Assembly: GCF_001014615.2 (NCBI RefSeq) | Contig: NZ_LBCQ02000001.1 | Span: forward strand, 1-64,000 | DNA length: 64,000 nt | From: Aquamicrobium sp. LC103 | GTDB taxonomy: Bacteria > Pseudomonadota > Alphaproteobacteria > Rhizobiales > Rhizobiaceae | Direction of reading: 5' to 3' | The notes under the pieces: generated by a model | What the model saw: only the letters and a program-made list of their open reading frames with translations | What the model was told of the DNA's origin: nothing | Database searches by the model: none | Shown: positions 56,664 to 64,000 of the stretch, in pieces | Numbering within the stretch: the stretch's first letter is position 1 | How the letters are laid out: each line of letters opens with the position of its first letter | Translations under genes and position numbers: made by a program

Positions 56664-57392
56664 TCAGTCGCGAAAGAGACGGACAGTTGCCGGCGAATAG
56701 CCGTTGCCGTCGCCCATGAAGCGGCGGCGGACCTCGCGGGCGCGTTCTTCCTCGGTGATAGCGCGTGCCTGCTCGGCGGCGACGGCGCGGTCCTGCGCGA
56801 GTTTCAGTCTCGCGGCGTCGATTGCCTGCTTGGCTTGAAGCGCGAGGAGCTGGTTGGTCGCCTGTGTCGCTTCGAGGATGCCGGCGGCCGACTGGCTGCG
56901 GTTGACCAGATCGCCGAGCGTGCCTTCGTCGGCCCCGAGATTCTCGGAAACCTGCGACTGCATGAGCATGGCGGTTTCGAGCGCCTCACGCGATCGTTCC
57001 CATCGCTCGCGCGCCTGCTGCACCATATCGTCATTGGAAACGGAGGCAGCATACTCCTGCGGGTATAGCTGCTTGAACTGCTGCTCCATAGAGTCGATGT
57101 CGAAGCTGAGGCCCTGGGCCTGGTCGATCAGACTCTTCGTCTTGGCGATGGTCTGCTTCAGGTCGTTCAGCGCAGAGAAGTCGAGACTCGTCAGGTTCTT
57201 CGCCTGATTGATGAGCATCTGCGCCTCGTTCTGAATCGAGGTGATCTGGTTGTTGATCTGCTCCAGCGCCCGAACCGCTGACAACAGGTTCTGGCTGTAG
57301 TTGGTTGGATCGTAGACGATCAGCGCCGATGCTGGCGCTGCGAGCGTAAGGCCGATAGCGCAAGCGCCGGCGAGCAGAACGGATTTGTTCAT
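56664..57392 (-). CDS. trbJ: Conjugal transfer protein TrbJ (VirB5-like)
   Basis: A 242-residue periplasmic minor pilus or adhesin component. The signal peptide MNKSVLLAGACAIGLTLAAPASA is followed by a long coiled-coil region rich in Gln and Asn (NYSQNLLSAVRALEQINNQI) to about residue 200. The ATG overlaps the trbE stop (ATGA). The C-terminal RRRFMGDGNGYSPATVRLFRD resembles the RKRFMGSG segment of the neighbouring TrbK-like protein. Confidence 0.93.
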   Translation of the reverse strand: MNKSVLLAGACAIGLTLAAPASALIVYDPTNYSQNLLSAVRALEQINNQITSIQNEAQMLINQAKNLTSLDFSALNDLKQTIAKTKSLIDQAQGLSFDIDSMEQQFKQLYPQEYAASVSNDDMVQQARERWERSREALETAMLMQSQVSENLGADEGTLGDLVNRSQSAAGILEATQATNQLLALQAKQAIDAARLKLAQDRAVAAEQARAITEEERAREVRRRFMGDGNGYSPATVRLFRD

Positions 57393-59821
57393 GATGCTGT
57401 CTCCTGATTATGTGGAAGGGGGAACTGCTGGATGAGTTCGGCCGCCCAGCCGAGGCCGCGCGCATCGAGCCAGGCGGTTGGAAAGGCGTCCGGCCCGAAG
57501 GCGGACAGAACATGGTCGATCGCGCGATGATCGTCGGGACTGCTGGCGCCGGCGAAGGCGAGCGCGACAGGACCGAGATCGAGATCGAACAGACGGTTGC
57601 CGAGGCGGGACTGGTAGTAGTAGTCGCGCCGAGGCTGAGCACGCGCGATGATGCCGATCTGGCGGTCATTGAGGCCGAACCCTTCATAGATGGAACGGAG
57701 CTGTGGTTCGGTCGCCTGCGGGGACGGCAGGAAGATGCGGACCGGGCAGCTCTCGACGATGGCCGGCGCGATGGCCGAACGCTGGATGTCGGCAAGCGAC
57801 TGCGTGGCGAAGATGACGGAAACGTTCTTCTTCCTGAGCGTCTTCAGCCATTCGCGGATGCGCGAGGCGAAGACTGGATCGTCAAGGAAGACCCATGCCT
57901 CATCCAACACGATCAGGGTGGGCGATCCGTCGAAGCGCTCATCGAGGCGGTGGAACAGATAGGTGAGCACCGGCGTCACGGCGCTCGCCGTGTGCATCAG
58001 CTCCTCCATCTCGAAGCCCTGCACGTCGCCAACGCCGAGACGATCGCTGTCGGCGTCTAGCAGCCGGCCGTGAGGACCGGAGAGCGTGTAGGGCTGGATG
58101 GCCTGACGCAGCCGGTTGGATTGCAGGAGCGTCGACAGGCCGGTGAGCGTGCGTTCCTCGCGCGGCGCGGATGCGAGGCTGGTGAGTGCTGCCCAGACGG
58201 CTTCCTTCACGTCGGGCGCGATCTCGACATGCTCATGGCCGAGGAGCCCGGCGATCCATTCCGCAGCCCATGCGCGGGTTTGCTCGTTGTCGATTCCGGC
58301 GAGCGGCTGGAAGGCGATCGAGTCGGCCGCGCCAAGGTCGTAGTGCTCGCCGCCGAGGCCGAGCACCGTCGCCCGCGCCGAGCCGCCCTTATCGAAGATG
58401 AAGACGCGCGAGCCGACATATCGACGGAACTGAAGCGCGAGAATCGAGAGCAGCACGGATTTGCCGGAGCCTGTCGGGCCGACGATCAGCGTGTGGCCGA
58501 CATCATCTATATGCGTCACCAGACGGAACGGCGTGCCGCCGGCCGTGCGGGTGACGATCAGCGGCGGCGCGTCGAGATGCGCGTTTTTCTCCGGCCCTGC
58601 CCAGACTGCCGAGACCGGCATCATGTGGGCAAGGTTGAGGGTCGATATGAGCGGCTGCCGGACATTGGCGTAGGCATGGCCGGGGATCGAGGACAGCCAC
58701 GCCTCGGTCGCGTTCAACGTCTCGGGGATCGTGACGAAACCGCGCCCCTGAATGATCCGCTCGACGGCCTTCAGCTTCTCGTCGGCGAGGTCCGGGCTTT
58801 CGTCCATGACGGTGACGGTGGCGGTAACATAGCCATAGGCGACGGCATCGGCACCGAGTTCCTGCAGGGCCTCGTCGGCATCGGCCGCTTTGTTGGCCGC
58901 ATCGGAATCGACCAGCGGGATCTCCTGCTGGAAGATCGTTTCGCGCAGGAGCGTGACGATGCCCTTGCGCTTTGCGAACCATTGCCGGCGCAGTTTGGTC
59001 AATTCGCGCTCGGCTTCCGCCTTGTCGAGCGGCAGGAAGCGCGTCGACCAGCGATAGGCGAAGCCGAGCCGGTTGAGATCGTCGAGCACGCCCGGCCAGG
59101 TCGACGGCGGGAAGCCGCGAACCGTGAGCACGCGCAAATGCTGGTCGCCGAGCATAGGCGCGAGCCCGCCGGTGAAATCGCTGTCCGGGAGGAGCGCGTC
59201 GAGATGGAATGGCACTTCCGGAACAGCGATAGGATGCCGGCGCGGCGAGACGCAGCCATGCAGGTAGGTCAGCGTCTCTTCGTCGGAAAGCCAGCCGATT
59301 TCCGGCATGACGCCATCCAGCAATGCGAGGAAGCGGTTGGTCTCGGAGATGAAGGCGGCGAGATGATCGCGCCAGTTCACCGTGCGGCGTTCGGTGCTTT
59401 CGTAGAGGAGCTGGCCGGCGCGGGCCTTGCCTTCGGATGGCGGCAGGAAGGTGAGCGAGACATGGTAGGCGCTCTCGAAATGCGTGCCGGCTTCCTCGAA
59501 ACCCGCTCGCCGTTCCTCCTCGACTAGCCAGGAGGCGGCTTCCGGAAATTCCGAGACCGGATAGTCGGCGGCGACACGCCGTTCGGCATCGACAAAGAGC
59601 GCCCAGCCGGAGCCGAGGCGCTTCAGTGCATTGTTGAGGCGTGCGGTGGTCGCGACCAGCTCGCTTTCGGTGGCGCTGTCGAGATCGGGACCGCGAAACC
59701 GCGCCGTGCGTTGAAACGCGCCGTCCTTGTTGAGCACGACGCCCGGCGCGACCAGTCCGGCCCAGGGCAGATAGTCCGCGAGGGAGGCCGGACGCCTGCG
59801 ATATTCGGCAAGGCTCATCAT
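57389..59821 (-). CDS. trbE: Conjugal transfer ATPase TrbE (VirB4-like)
   Basis: The main mating-pore ATPase, 810 residues. The N-terminal CagE/TrbE domain runs to about residue 400, Walker A (GPTGSGKSVLL) lies at about 446-456, and Walker B (TLIVLDEAWVFLDD) near 640. It powers pilus assembly and substrate transfer at the inner membrane. It begins 4 bp after trbD. Confidence 0.96.
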   Translation of the reverse strand: MMSLAEYRRRPASLADYLPWAGLVAPGVVLNKDGAFQRTARFRGPDLDSATESELVATTARLNNALKRLGSGWALFVDAERRVAADYPVSEFPEAASWLVEEERRAGFEEAGTHFESAYHVSLTFLPPSEGKARAGQLLYESTERRTVNWRDHLAAFISETNRFLALLDGVMPEIGWLSDEETLTYLHGCVSPRRHPIAVPEVPFHLDALLPDSDFTGGLAPMLGDQHLRVLTVRGFPPSTWPGVLDDLNRLGFAYRWSTRFLPLDKAEAERELTKLRRQWFAKRKGIVTLLRETIFQQEIPLVDSDAANKAADADEALQELGADAVAYGYVTATVTVMDESPDLADEKLKAVERIIQGRGFVTIPETLNATEAWLSSIPGHAYANVRQPLISTLNLAHMMPVSAVWAGPEKNAHLDAPPLIVTRTAGGTPFRLVTHIDDVGHTLIVGPTGSGKSVLLSILALQFRRYVGSRVFIFDKGGSARATVLGLGGEHYDLGAADSIAFQPLAGIDNEQTRAWAAEWIAGLLGHEHVEIAPDVKEAVWAALTSLASAPREERTLTGLSTLLQSNRLRQAIQPYTLSGPHGRLLDADSDRLGVGDVQGFEMEELMHTASAVTPVLTYLFHRLDERFDGSPTLIVLDEAWVFLDDPVFASRIREWLKTLRKKNVSVIFATQSLADIQRSAIAPAIVESCPVRIFLPSPQATEPQLRSIYEGFGLNDRQIGIIARAQPRRDYYYQSRLGNRLFDLDLGPVALAFAGASSPDDHRAIDHVLSAFGPDAFPTAWLDARGLGWAAELIQQFPLPHNQETAS

Positions 59822-59825
59822 CGTG

Positions 59826-60089
59826 TCACGCCTCCATGAATGCGCGGTGCTTCAGGTGGCGGGAGAAGACTTCCATAAATTGCGGATCGGCCTTCGCGCC
59901 CCAGACGGCGAGTGCATGGCCCGCCATCCAGAGCAGGACGCCGCCAATCCACAATTGCAGCCCGATGCCGATGGCGGCTGCGAGCGTGCCGTTGAGGATC
60001 GCAACGGATCGCGGCGCACCGCCCATCAGGACGGGCTCGGTGAGCGAGCGGTGCAACGGCACCTCGAAGCCGTCGACATAGGCGGCCAT
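59826..60089 (-). CDS. trbD: Conjugal transfer protein TrbD (VirB3-like)
   Basis: An 87-residue inner-membrane protein. MAAYVDGFEVPLHRSLTEPVL is the standard TrbD N-terminus, and one or two hydrophobic helices span about 30-65. The ATG at 60089 shares one base with the trbC stop (TGATG), so the genes are coupled. It works with TrbE in pilus biogenesis. Confidence 0.92.
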   Translation of the reverse strand: MAAYVDGFEVPLHRSLTEPVLMGGAPRSVAILNGTLAAAIGIGLQLWIGGVLLWMAGHALAVWGAKADPQFMEVFSRHLKHRAFMEA

Positions 60090-60565
60090 CAGACCAGCGC
60101 TCCACCGCCGAAGCTGAAGAAGCTGAGAAAGAAGGAGCTGGCCGCAAAGGCGATCGACAGGCCGAAGACGATCTGGATCAGCTTGCGGAAGCCGCCTCCG
60201 GCGTCGCCGAATGCCAAGGTCAGGCCGGTGACAATAATAATGATGACGGCCACGATCTTGGCGACCGGCCCTTCGATGGATTCGAGGATGGATTGCAGCG
60301 GGGCTTCCCACGGCATGGATGAACCGGCGGCGTAAACGGGGGAAACCAGGAAGGCGGAAATCAGGAATGCCGATATTCCGGAAAGGCGGGTTCGGTAGTT
60401 TCCGCAAAGGCGGCGAAGCGCAAATCCGGAATGGCGACGAAGCGTATTACCGGAACGGCGCGAATGCGGATTTACGGAAAAGTGGGAATCCGGCTTTGCG
60501 GATTTGTGTTTCTGGTTTGTTCCTGAAATCAGGAAAGGCGTGAATGCGGAAGTGATGAAGGGCAT
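60089..60565 (-). CDS. trbC: Conjugal transfer pilin TrbC with repeat-derived leader
   Basis: The major pilin precursor, 158 residues. The mature part from about residue 80 (AAGSSMPWEAPLQSILESIEG) has the two VirB2/TrbC membrane helices. The first 62 residues are unusual: they are encoded across a 24-bp tandem repeat and give 8-residue units ending in SG or CG (RRSG, RRHSG, RRLCG, TRLSG) before the hydrophobic signal core (63-79). ATG 60565 has GGAG at 7-bp spacing just after trbB, so the long leader is probably translated. Confidence 0.9.
   Translation of the reverse strand: MPFITSAFTPFLISGTNQKHKSAKPDSHFSVNPHSRRSGNTLRRHSGFALRRLCGNYRTRLSGISAFLISAFLVSPVYAAGSSMPWEAPLQSILESIEGPVAKIVAVIIIIVTGLTLAFGDAGGGFRKLIQIVFGLSIAFAASSFFLSFFSFGGGALV
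60376..60543. repeat. 24-bp tandem repeat inside trbC leader
   Basis: Five units in exact 24-bp register start at 60376, 60400, 60424, 60448 and 60472. Each begins close to TTCCGGAAAGGCG, followed by a variable G/A/C-rich half; two more decayed units extend to 60543. The period is a multiple of three, so the trbC frame is kept. The opposite strand encodes an open 8-residue repeat of the form xRKGGxxx. Confidence 0.85.
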
Positions 60566-60567
60566 CT

Positions 60568-61539
60568 TTATTCTCCGGTGACGTGCTCGATCGCGTAGGC
60601 ATCGCCGTTGAGGCCCGTAACGCGAATGATTTCCTCGACGCGGCGCTTGCTGCCGCGGCCGGCGATGAAGACGATGATGTCGACGGCCTCCGCGATCAGG
60701 GCGCGGGGCACGGTAACGACGACTTCCTGTATGAGCTGCTCAAGCCGGATGAGCGCTCCGCGCGCGGAGCCGGCATGGAGCGTGGCGAGCCCGCCCGGAT
60801 GGCCGGTGCCCCATGCCTTCAACAAGTCCAGCGCTTCCGCGCCGCGCACCTCGCCGACGATGATGCGGTCCGGCCGTAGGCGCAGGGTCGAGCGCACGAG
60901 GTCGGCCGTCGTGACTGTCCTGGCCTTGGTGCGCAGCGTCACATAGTCCTCGGCCGCGCATTGCAGCTCGATCGTATCCTCGAGCACGAGCACGCGGTCG
61001 CCGGTTGCCGCGATCTCCTGAAGCAGCGCGTTGGCGAGTGTCGTTTTCCCGGTCGATGTGCCGCCGGCGATGATGATGTTGCGACGGTCGAGCACGGACG
61101 TTCTCAGGAACGCGGCCTGTGCCGTCGTGAGGATGCCTTCCGCGACATAGCGGGTGAGCGGGATCACGCCGGCCGCGCGCTTGCGGATGGCGAAGGTCGG
61201 CGCGAAAGTGATCGGCGGAAGGACGCCCTCGAAGCGTTCGCCGGTCTCGGGCAATTCGGCGGACAGGATCGGGTGATCGCGGTCGACTTCGAGACCGACA
61301 TGGTTCGCCACGACCTTGATGATGCGAGCTGCGTCCTCGGCCGAGAGGTTTGTGCCGGTGGGCTCGCGGCCGGAGCCTAGCCGGTCGATCCAGAGCCGTC
61401 CATCCGGATTGAGCAGGACCTCCACCACATCGGGATCGTCGAGCGCCGTGATGATTGCCGGCCCCATCGCGCTACGCAGCATGCGAATCTGACGGTCGCT
61501 GACGATGCGCGCGGGCGAACGCGCTGCGGTGGCGGTCAT
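60568..61539 (-). CDS. trbB: Conjugal transfer ATPase TrbB (VirB11-like)
   Basis: A hexameric secretion ATPase of 323 residues. The N-terminal domain includes DDPDVVEVLLNPDGRLWIDR. Walker A is IIAGGTSTGKTTL near residue 155, and the His/Asp boxes include RIIVGEVRGAEALDLLKAWGTGHPGG. It supports pilus assembly and DNA transfer from the cytoplasmic face. The ATG overlaps the stop of the RHH gene and the stop lies 2 bp before trbC. Confidence 0.96.
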   Translation of the reverse strand: MTATAARSPARIVSDRQIRMLRSAMGPAIITALDDPDVVEVLLNPDGRLWIDRLGSGREPTGTNLSAEDAARIIKVVANHVGLEVDRDHPILSAELPETGERFEGVLPPITFAPTFAIRKRAAGVIPLTRYVAEGILTTAQAAFLRTSVLDRRNIIIAGGTSTGKTTLANALLQEIAATGDRVLVLEDTIELQCAAEDYVTLRTKARTVTTADLVRSTLRLRPDRIIVGEVRGAEALDLLKAWGTGHPGGLATLHAGSARGALIRLEQLIQEVVVTVPRALIAEAVDIIVFIAGRGSKRRVEEIIRVTGLNGDAYAIEHVTGE

Positions 61540-62018
61540 GAACTCGCCTCCGCAGCCGGTTCACCAGACTCCGCAACATCGTCATCGTCCAGGCCGAAGA
61601 AGCCGGTTTCGTCGGGCATGATCTCCTGATGGACCTGCCTCACGAGGCTGTTGCCGCGCTGGAGATGGCGGCCGAGCTGCTCGATGAACTGGTTGAAGCG
61701 GATTCGGCCCTGCGCACGGGCGGCCTGCTGATGGGCTTCGGGAAGCGGCGCCGATACTGACAATGTGTAGCGGACGAACAGCGCAAGGGTTTCGATCAGG
61801 ATGGTCTGGTCGCGCTCCAGCCGGTCGAACTGGTTGGAGAGGCGATCGAGCCGCGCGATGATCGCCGCTTCGCGCCGGTCGGCTCCGTCCGGAGACAGGA
61901 AGGATGACAAGGCGGCCGCCACGATCGCCGATTGGGTCTCGCCCTTCATCGCCGCGAGCCGGCGCAGTCGCCTTGCGTGGTCGGGTTCGATGAAGATGTT
62001 GAGACGCGCCTTGCTCAT
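61536..62018 (-). CDS. Ribbon-helix-helix (CopG-like) protein between traG and trbB
   Basis: A 160-residue protein. The N-terminal 45 residues (KARLNIFIEPDHARRLRRLAAMKG) look like a MetJ/Arc/CopG ribbon-helix-helix, and a coiled coil follows (about 55-80). The C-terminus is acidic (DDDDVAESGEPAAEASS). It overlaps both neighbours by ATGA, so it is made together with the transfer machinery. It may repress the trb promoter or act at the transfer origin; neither is shown by the sequence. Confidence 0.85.
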   Translation of the reverse strand: MSKARLNIFIEPDHARRLRRLAAMKGETQSAIVAAALSSFLSPDGADRREAAIIARLDRLSNQFDRLERDQTILIETLALFVRYTLSVSAPLPEAHQQAARAQGRIRFNQFIEQLGRHLQRGNSLVRQVHQEIMPDETGFFGLDDDDVAESGEPAAEASS

Positions 62019-64000
62019 AGCGTGATCCCGTCATCGGGATCGAGCGAGGCGAGCCGCGCCATGCGGCGGAACTGCTGCGCCGGCTGCGGAAGGCGGCCGT
62101 CGCGGGTGCCGGGATCGTCGGTTTCGTCATCGAGCACGGCGAGATCGTCGCGTGGCTGCTCGTGCAGGCGGACGACTTCGGCCGTGTCGAGCTGCGGCGC
62201 GATCTGGTGTCCGCCTTCGTCCTCGCCGACCGCGGCGATGACGGAAGGCATGGCCGGCTTCTTCGGCTGCGCGAGCCCGGTCCAGTCGTCGGCGCGGGCG
62301 GCGGGCCGGTCCGCATAGGCGCCGTTGCCGAGGATCGGGGCGGTGAGGACGCGCGCGGTGAAATTCGCGTCCGTGAAGTAGCGGATCTTGGTCGCCTTCG
62401 CCGGCGGATGGCCGGAGACCATGACGATCTCCTGATGGTCGGGGAGCTGCATCACCTCGCCGGGGGTGAGCAGCGGCCGCGCCGTCTCCTGCCGCGAGAC
62501 CATCAGGTGGCCGAGCCAGGGCGACAATCTGTGTCCCGCGTAGTTGCGCTGGGCGCGCAGCTCGGTCGCGGTGCCGAGCGCGTCCGAAATCCGCTTCGCG
62601 GTGCGTTCGTCGTTGGTCGCGAAGGCGATGCGCAGATGGCAGTTGTCGAGGATGGAGTTGTTCGGGCCGTAAGCCTTCTCGATCTGGTTCAAGGACTGGG
62701 CGATAAGGAAGGAGCGCAGGCCGTAGCCGGCCATGAACGCCAATGCGCTCTCGAAGAAATCCAGTCTTCCCAGCGCCGGAAACTCGTCGAGCATCAGGAG
62801 CAGCTTGTGGTTCCGCGCGATGCCGTCCGAGCCGTCGAGACTTTCAGTGAGGCGGCGGCCGATCTGGTTGAGGATCAGCCGGATCAGCGGCTTGGTGCGC
62901 GAGATGTCGGATGGCGGCACGACCAGATAGAGCGAGACGGGATGTTCGGCAGCGATCAGGTCGGCGATGCGCCAATCACATCGCGACGTGACTTCGGCCA
63001 CGGTCGGGTCGCGATAGAGACCGAGGAAGGACATGGCGGTGGAGAGCACGCCGCTGCGTTCGTTCTCCGACTTGTTCAGCACTTCGCGCGCGGCGCTGGC
63101 GACGACGGAATGCGGACCGGCCTCGCCGAGATGCGCTGTCGTCATCATCGACCACAGCGCCCTCTCGAAGGGGTGCGCCGGATCGGAGAGGAAGTTAGCG
63201 ACGCCGCGCAGCGTCTTGTCCTCTTCGGCGTAGAGGACATGCAGGATCGCGCCGACCAGCAGCGAATGGCTGGTCTTCTCCCAATGAGATCTGCGCTCCA
63301 GCGCGCCTTCGGGGTCAACGAGGATGTCTGCGATGTTCTGGACGTCGCGCACCTCATGGATGCCGCGGCGGACCTCCAGCAGCGGATTGTAGGCAGCGCT
63401 CTTCGGGTCTGTCGGATTGAACAGCAGGCAATGGGAGAACTGCGCGCGCCATCCGGCGGTCAGCGTCCAGTTTTCGCCCTTGATGTCGTGGATCACAGCC
63501 GAGTGCGGCCATGACAAAAGCGTAGGCACGACCAGGCCGACGCCTTTGCCCGATCTCGTCGGGGCAAAGGCCATGATGTGTTCGGGACCGTCATGGCGCA
63601 GATAGGTGCCGCCCATCAGGCCGAGGAAGACGCCCGACTGCTTGGTCAGGCCGGCCTCAGTGATGTCCTTGCGGTCGGCCCAGCGGGCGGAGCCATAGGT
63701 GGTGACGTGCTTCGCCTGCCGTGCGCGCCAGACCGACCCGACGATGGCGGAAAGCGCGGCGGCGATACCGCTTCCGCCGGCGATAAAGCCGGCGGTGCGG
63801 AAGACATCCGGCGCGTAGGCTTCGTAGACGTACCACCACTCGAACAGCCGCCAGGGATAGTAGAAGGGAAGGCCGTCAACGAGGAACCAGGACTCGCCGA
63901 GTCGGGCCTGAAAGCCGAGCTGGAAGGCAACCCATTGCGTTGCGGCCCATGTGCCGGCAAGCGCGATGCCGAACACGACCAGCATTTGTCCGATGAGCAC
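62015..64000 (-). CDS. traG: Type IV coupling protein TraG (VirD4-like), 5' end cut by window
   Basis: ATPase that docks the relaxosome at the mating pore. At least 661 residues are visible: membrane spans at the N-terminus (MLVVFGIALAGTWAATQWV and RTAGFIAGGSGIAAALSAIVG), Walker A APTRSGKGVGLVVPTLL near 145-165, and Walker B LLLMLDEFPALGRL. The frame is open to the edge; family N-termini usually have a few more residues, so the true start is probably just beyond 64000. It is the most upstream visible gene of the traG-trb operon. Confidence 0.94.
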   Translation of the reverse strand: MLIGQMLVVFGIALAGTWAATQWVAFQLGFQARLGESWFLVDGLPFYYPWRLFEWWYVYEAYAPDVFRTAGFIAGGSGIAAALSAIVGSVWRARQAKHVTTYGSARWADRKDITEAGLTKQSGVFLGLMGGTYLRHDGPEHIMAFAPTRSGKGVGLVVPTLLSWPHSAVIHDIKGENWTLTAGWRAQFSHCLLFNPTDPKSAAYNPLLEVRRGIHEVRDVQNIADILVDPEGALERRSHWEKTSHSLLVGAILHVLYAEEDKTLRGVANFLSDPAHPFERALWSMMTTAHLGEAGPHSVVASAAREVLNKSENERSGVLSTAMSFLGLYRDPTVAEVTSRCDWRIADLIAAEHPVSLYLVVPPSDISRTKPLIRLILNQIGRRLTESLDGSDGIARNHKLLLMLDEFPALGRLDFFESALAFMAGYGLRSFLIAQSLNQIEKAYGPNNSILDNCHLRIAFATNDERTAKRISDALGTATELRAQRNYAGHRLSPWLGHLMVSRQETARPLLTPGEVMQLPDHQEIVMVSGHPPAKATKIRYFTDANFTARVLTAPILGNGAYADRPAARADDWTGLAQPKKPAMPSVIAAVGEDEGGHQIAPQLDTAEVVRLHEQPRDDLAVLDDETDDPGTRDGRLPQPAQQFRRMARLASLDPDDGITL

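Larger units (their letters stand above)
34089..64000. mobile_element. Putative integrative conjugative element, left end at tRNA-Arg, right end outside window
   Basis: Support comes from an intact tRNA-Arg at the proposed left junction, a drop in GC and a change of gene content just after it, catabolic cargo (34332 to about 50855), and a complete trb mating-pore operon plus traG coupling protein (51718-64000). No integrase, relaxase or second att copy is seen; these would lie to the right. The 243 bp from 34089 to 34331 hold no convincing gene. The alternative is that the cargo is an older island and only the trb part belongs to the conjugative element. Confidence 0.6.

Overview
The window looks like an alphaproteobacterial chromosome of the order Rhizobiales, most likely Phyllobacteriaceae (Mesorhizobium/Aquamicrobium/Nitratireductor-like). 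This rests on high GC, the dnaJ-pmtA-FMN reductase-pyrF-DUF1330 neighbourhood, an intracellular PHB depolymerase, a bacterial transglutaminase-like cysteine proteinase and GC-rich inverted-repeat elements between genes. The species is not identified.

Positions 1-34088 look like ordinary chromosome. In order they hold an acyltransferase, DnaJ, a phospholipid N-methyltransferase-like enzyme, a flavin reductase, PyrF, PhaZ and a ComM-type AAA+ ATPase. A copper-delivery set for cytochrome oxidase follows (DUF2946-like, PCuAC, SCO), then a complete branched-chain 2-oxoacid dehydrogenase operon (E1 alpha, E1 beta, E2, E3) interrupted by two inverted-repeat elements. Next is a polysaccharide export cluster (two GT4 glycosyltransferases, a KpsMT/Wzm-Wzt-like ABC exporter, an NDP-sugar epimerase). 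Sugar and urease accessory genes follow: dgoK-dgoA, ureEFG without urease structural genes, a D-lyxose isomerase-like cupin, a small kinase, an orphan TRAP binding protein, a MetE-like methyltransferase, an aldose epimerase and a D,D-carboxypeptidase. The segment ends at an intact tRNA-Arg(CCG).

From the 3' end of that tRNA to the window edge the content looks like an integrative conjugative element. Its cargo is of visibly lower GC. One minus-strand series encodes a peptide-type ABC importer, a PHP-domain protein, Kbl, Tdh, a tandem glycine riboswitch and a DadA-like FAD oxidoreductase. This is consistent with threonine being turned into glycine, with glycine then sensed in cis. A divergent GcvA-like LysR regulator, an M20 peptidase and a DUF1932-type dehydrogenase follow; two of their promoter regions carry the same palindrome, GCATTCC-N5-GGAATGC. 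A phosphonopyruvate hydrolase candidate, a Na+/phosphate cotransporter-family protein and a LysR regulator come next. The element's transfer module runs leftward from 64000: traG (cut by the edge), a ribbon-helix-helix gene, trbB, C, D, E, J, K, L, F, G, I and a DUF2274 gene, tightly packed and mostly overlapping.

The least ordinary signals are the glycine riboswitch inside a threonine/glycine gene set, a Tdh in which all four structural-zinc cysteines are replaced, the shared LysR-type operator, the phosphonopyruvate hydrolase next to a phosphate transporter, and a 24-bp tandem repeat forming the leader of TrbC.
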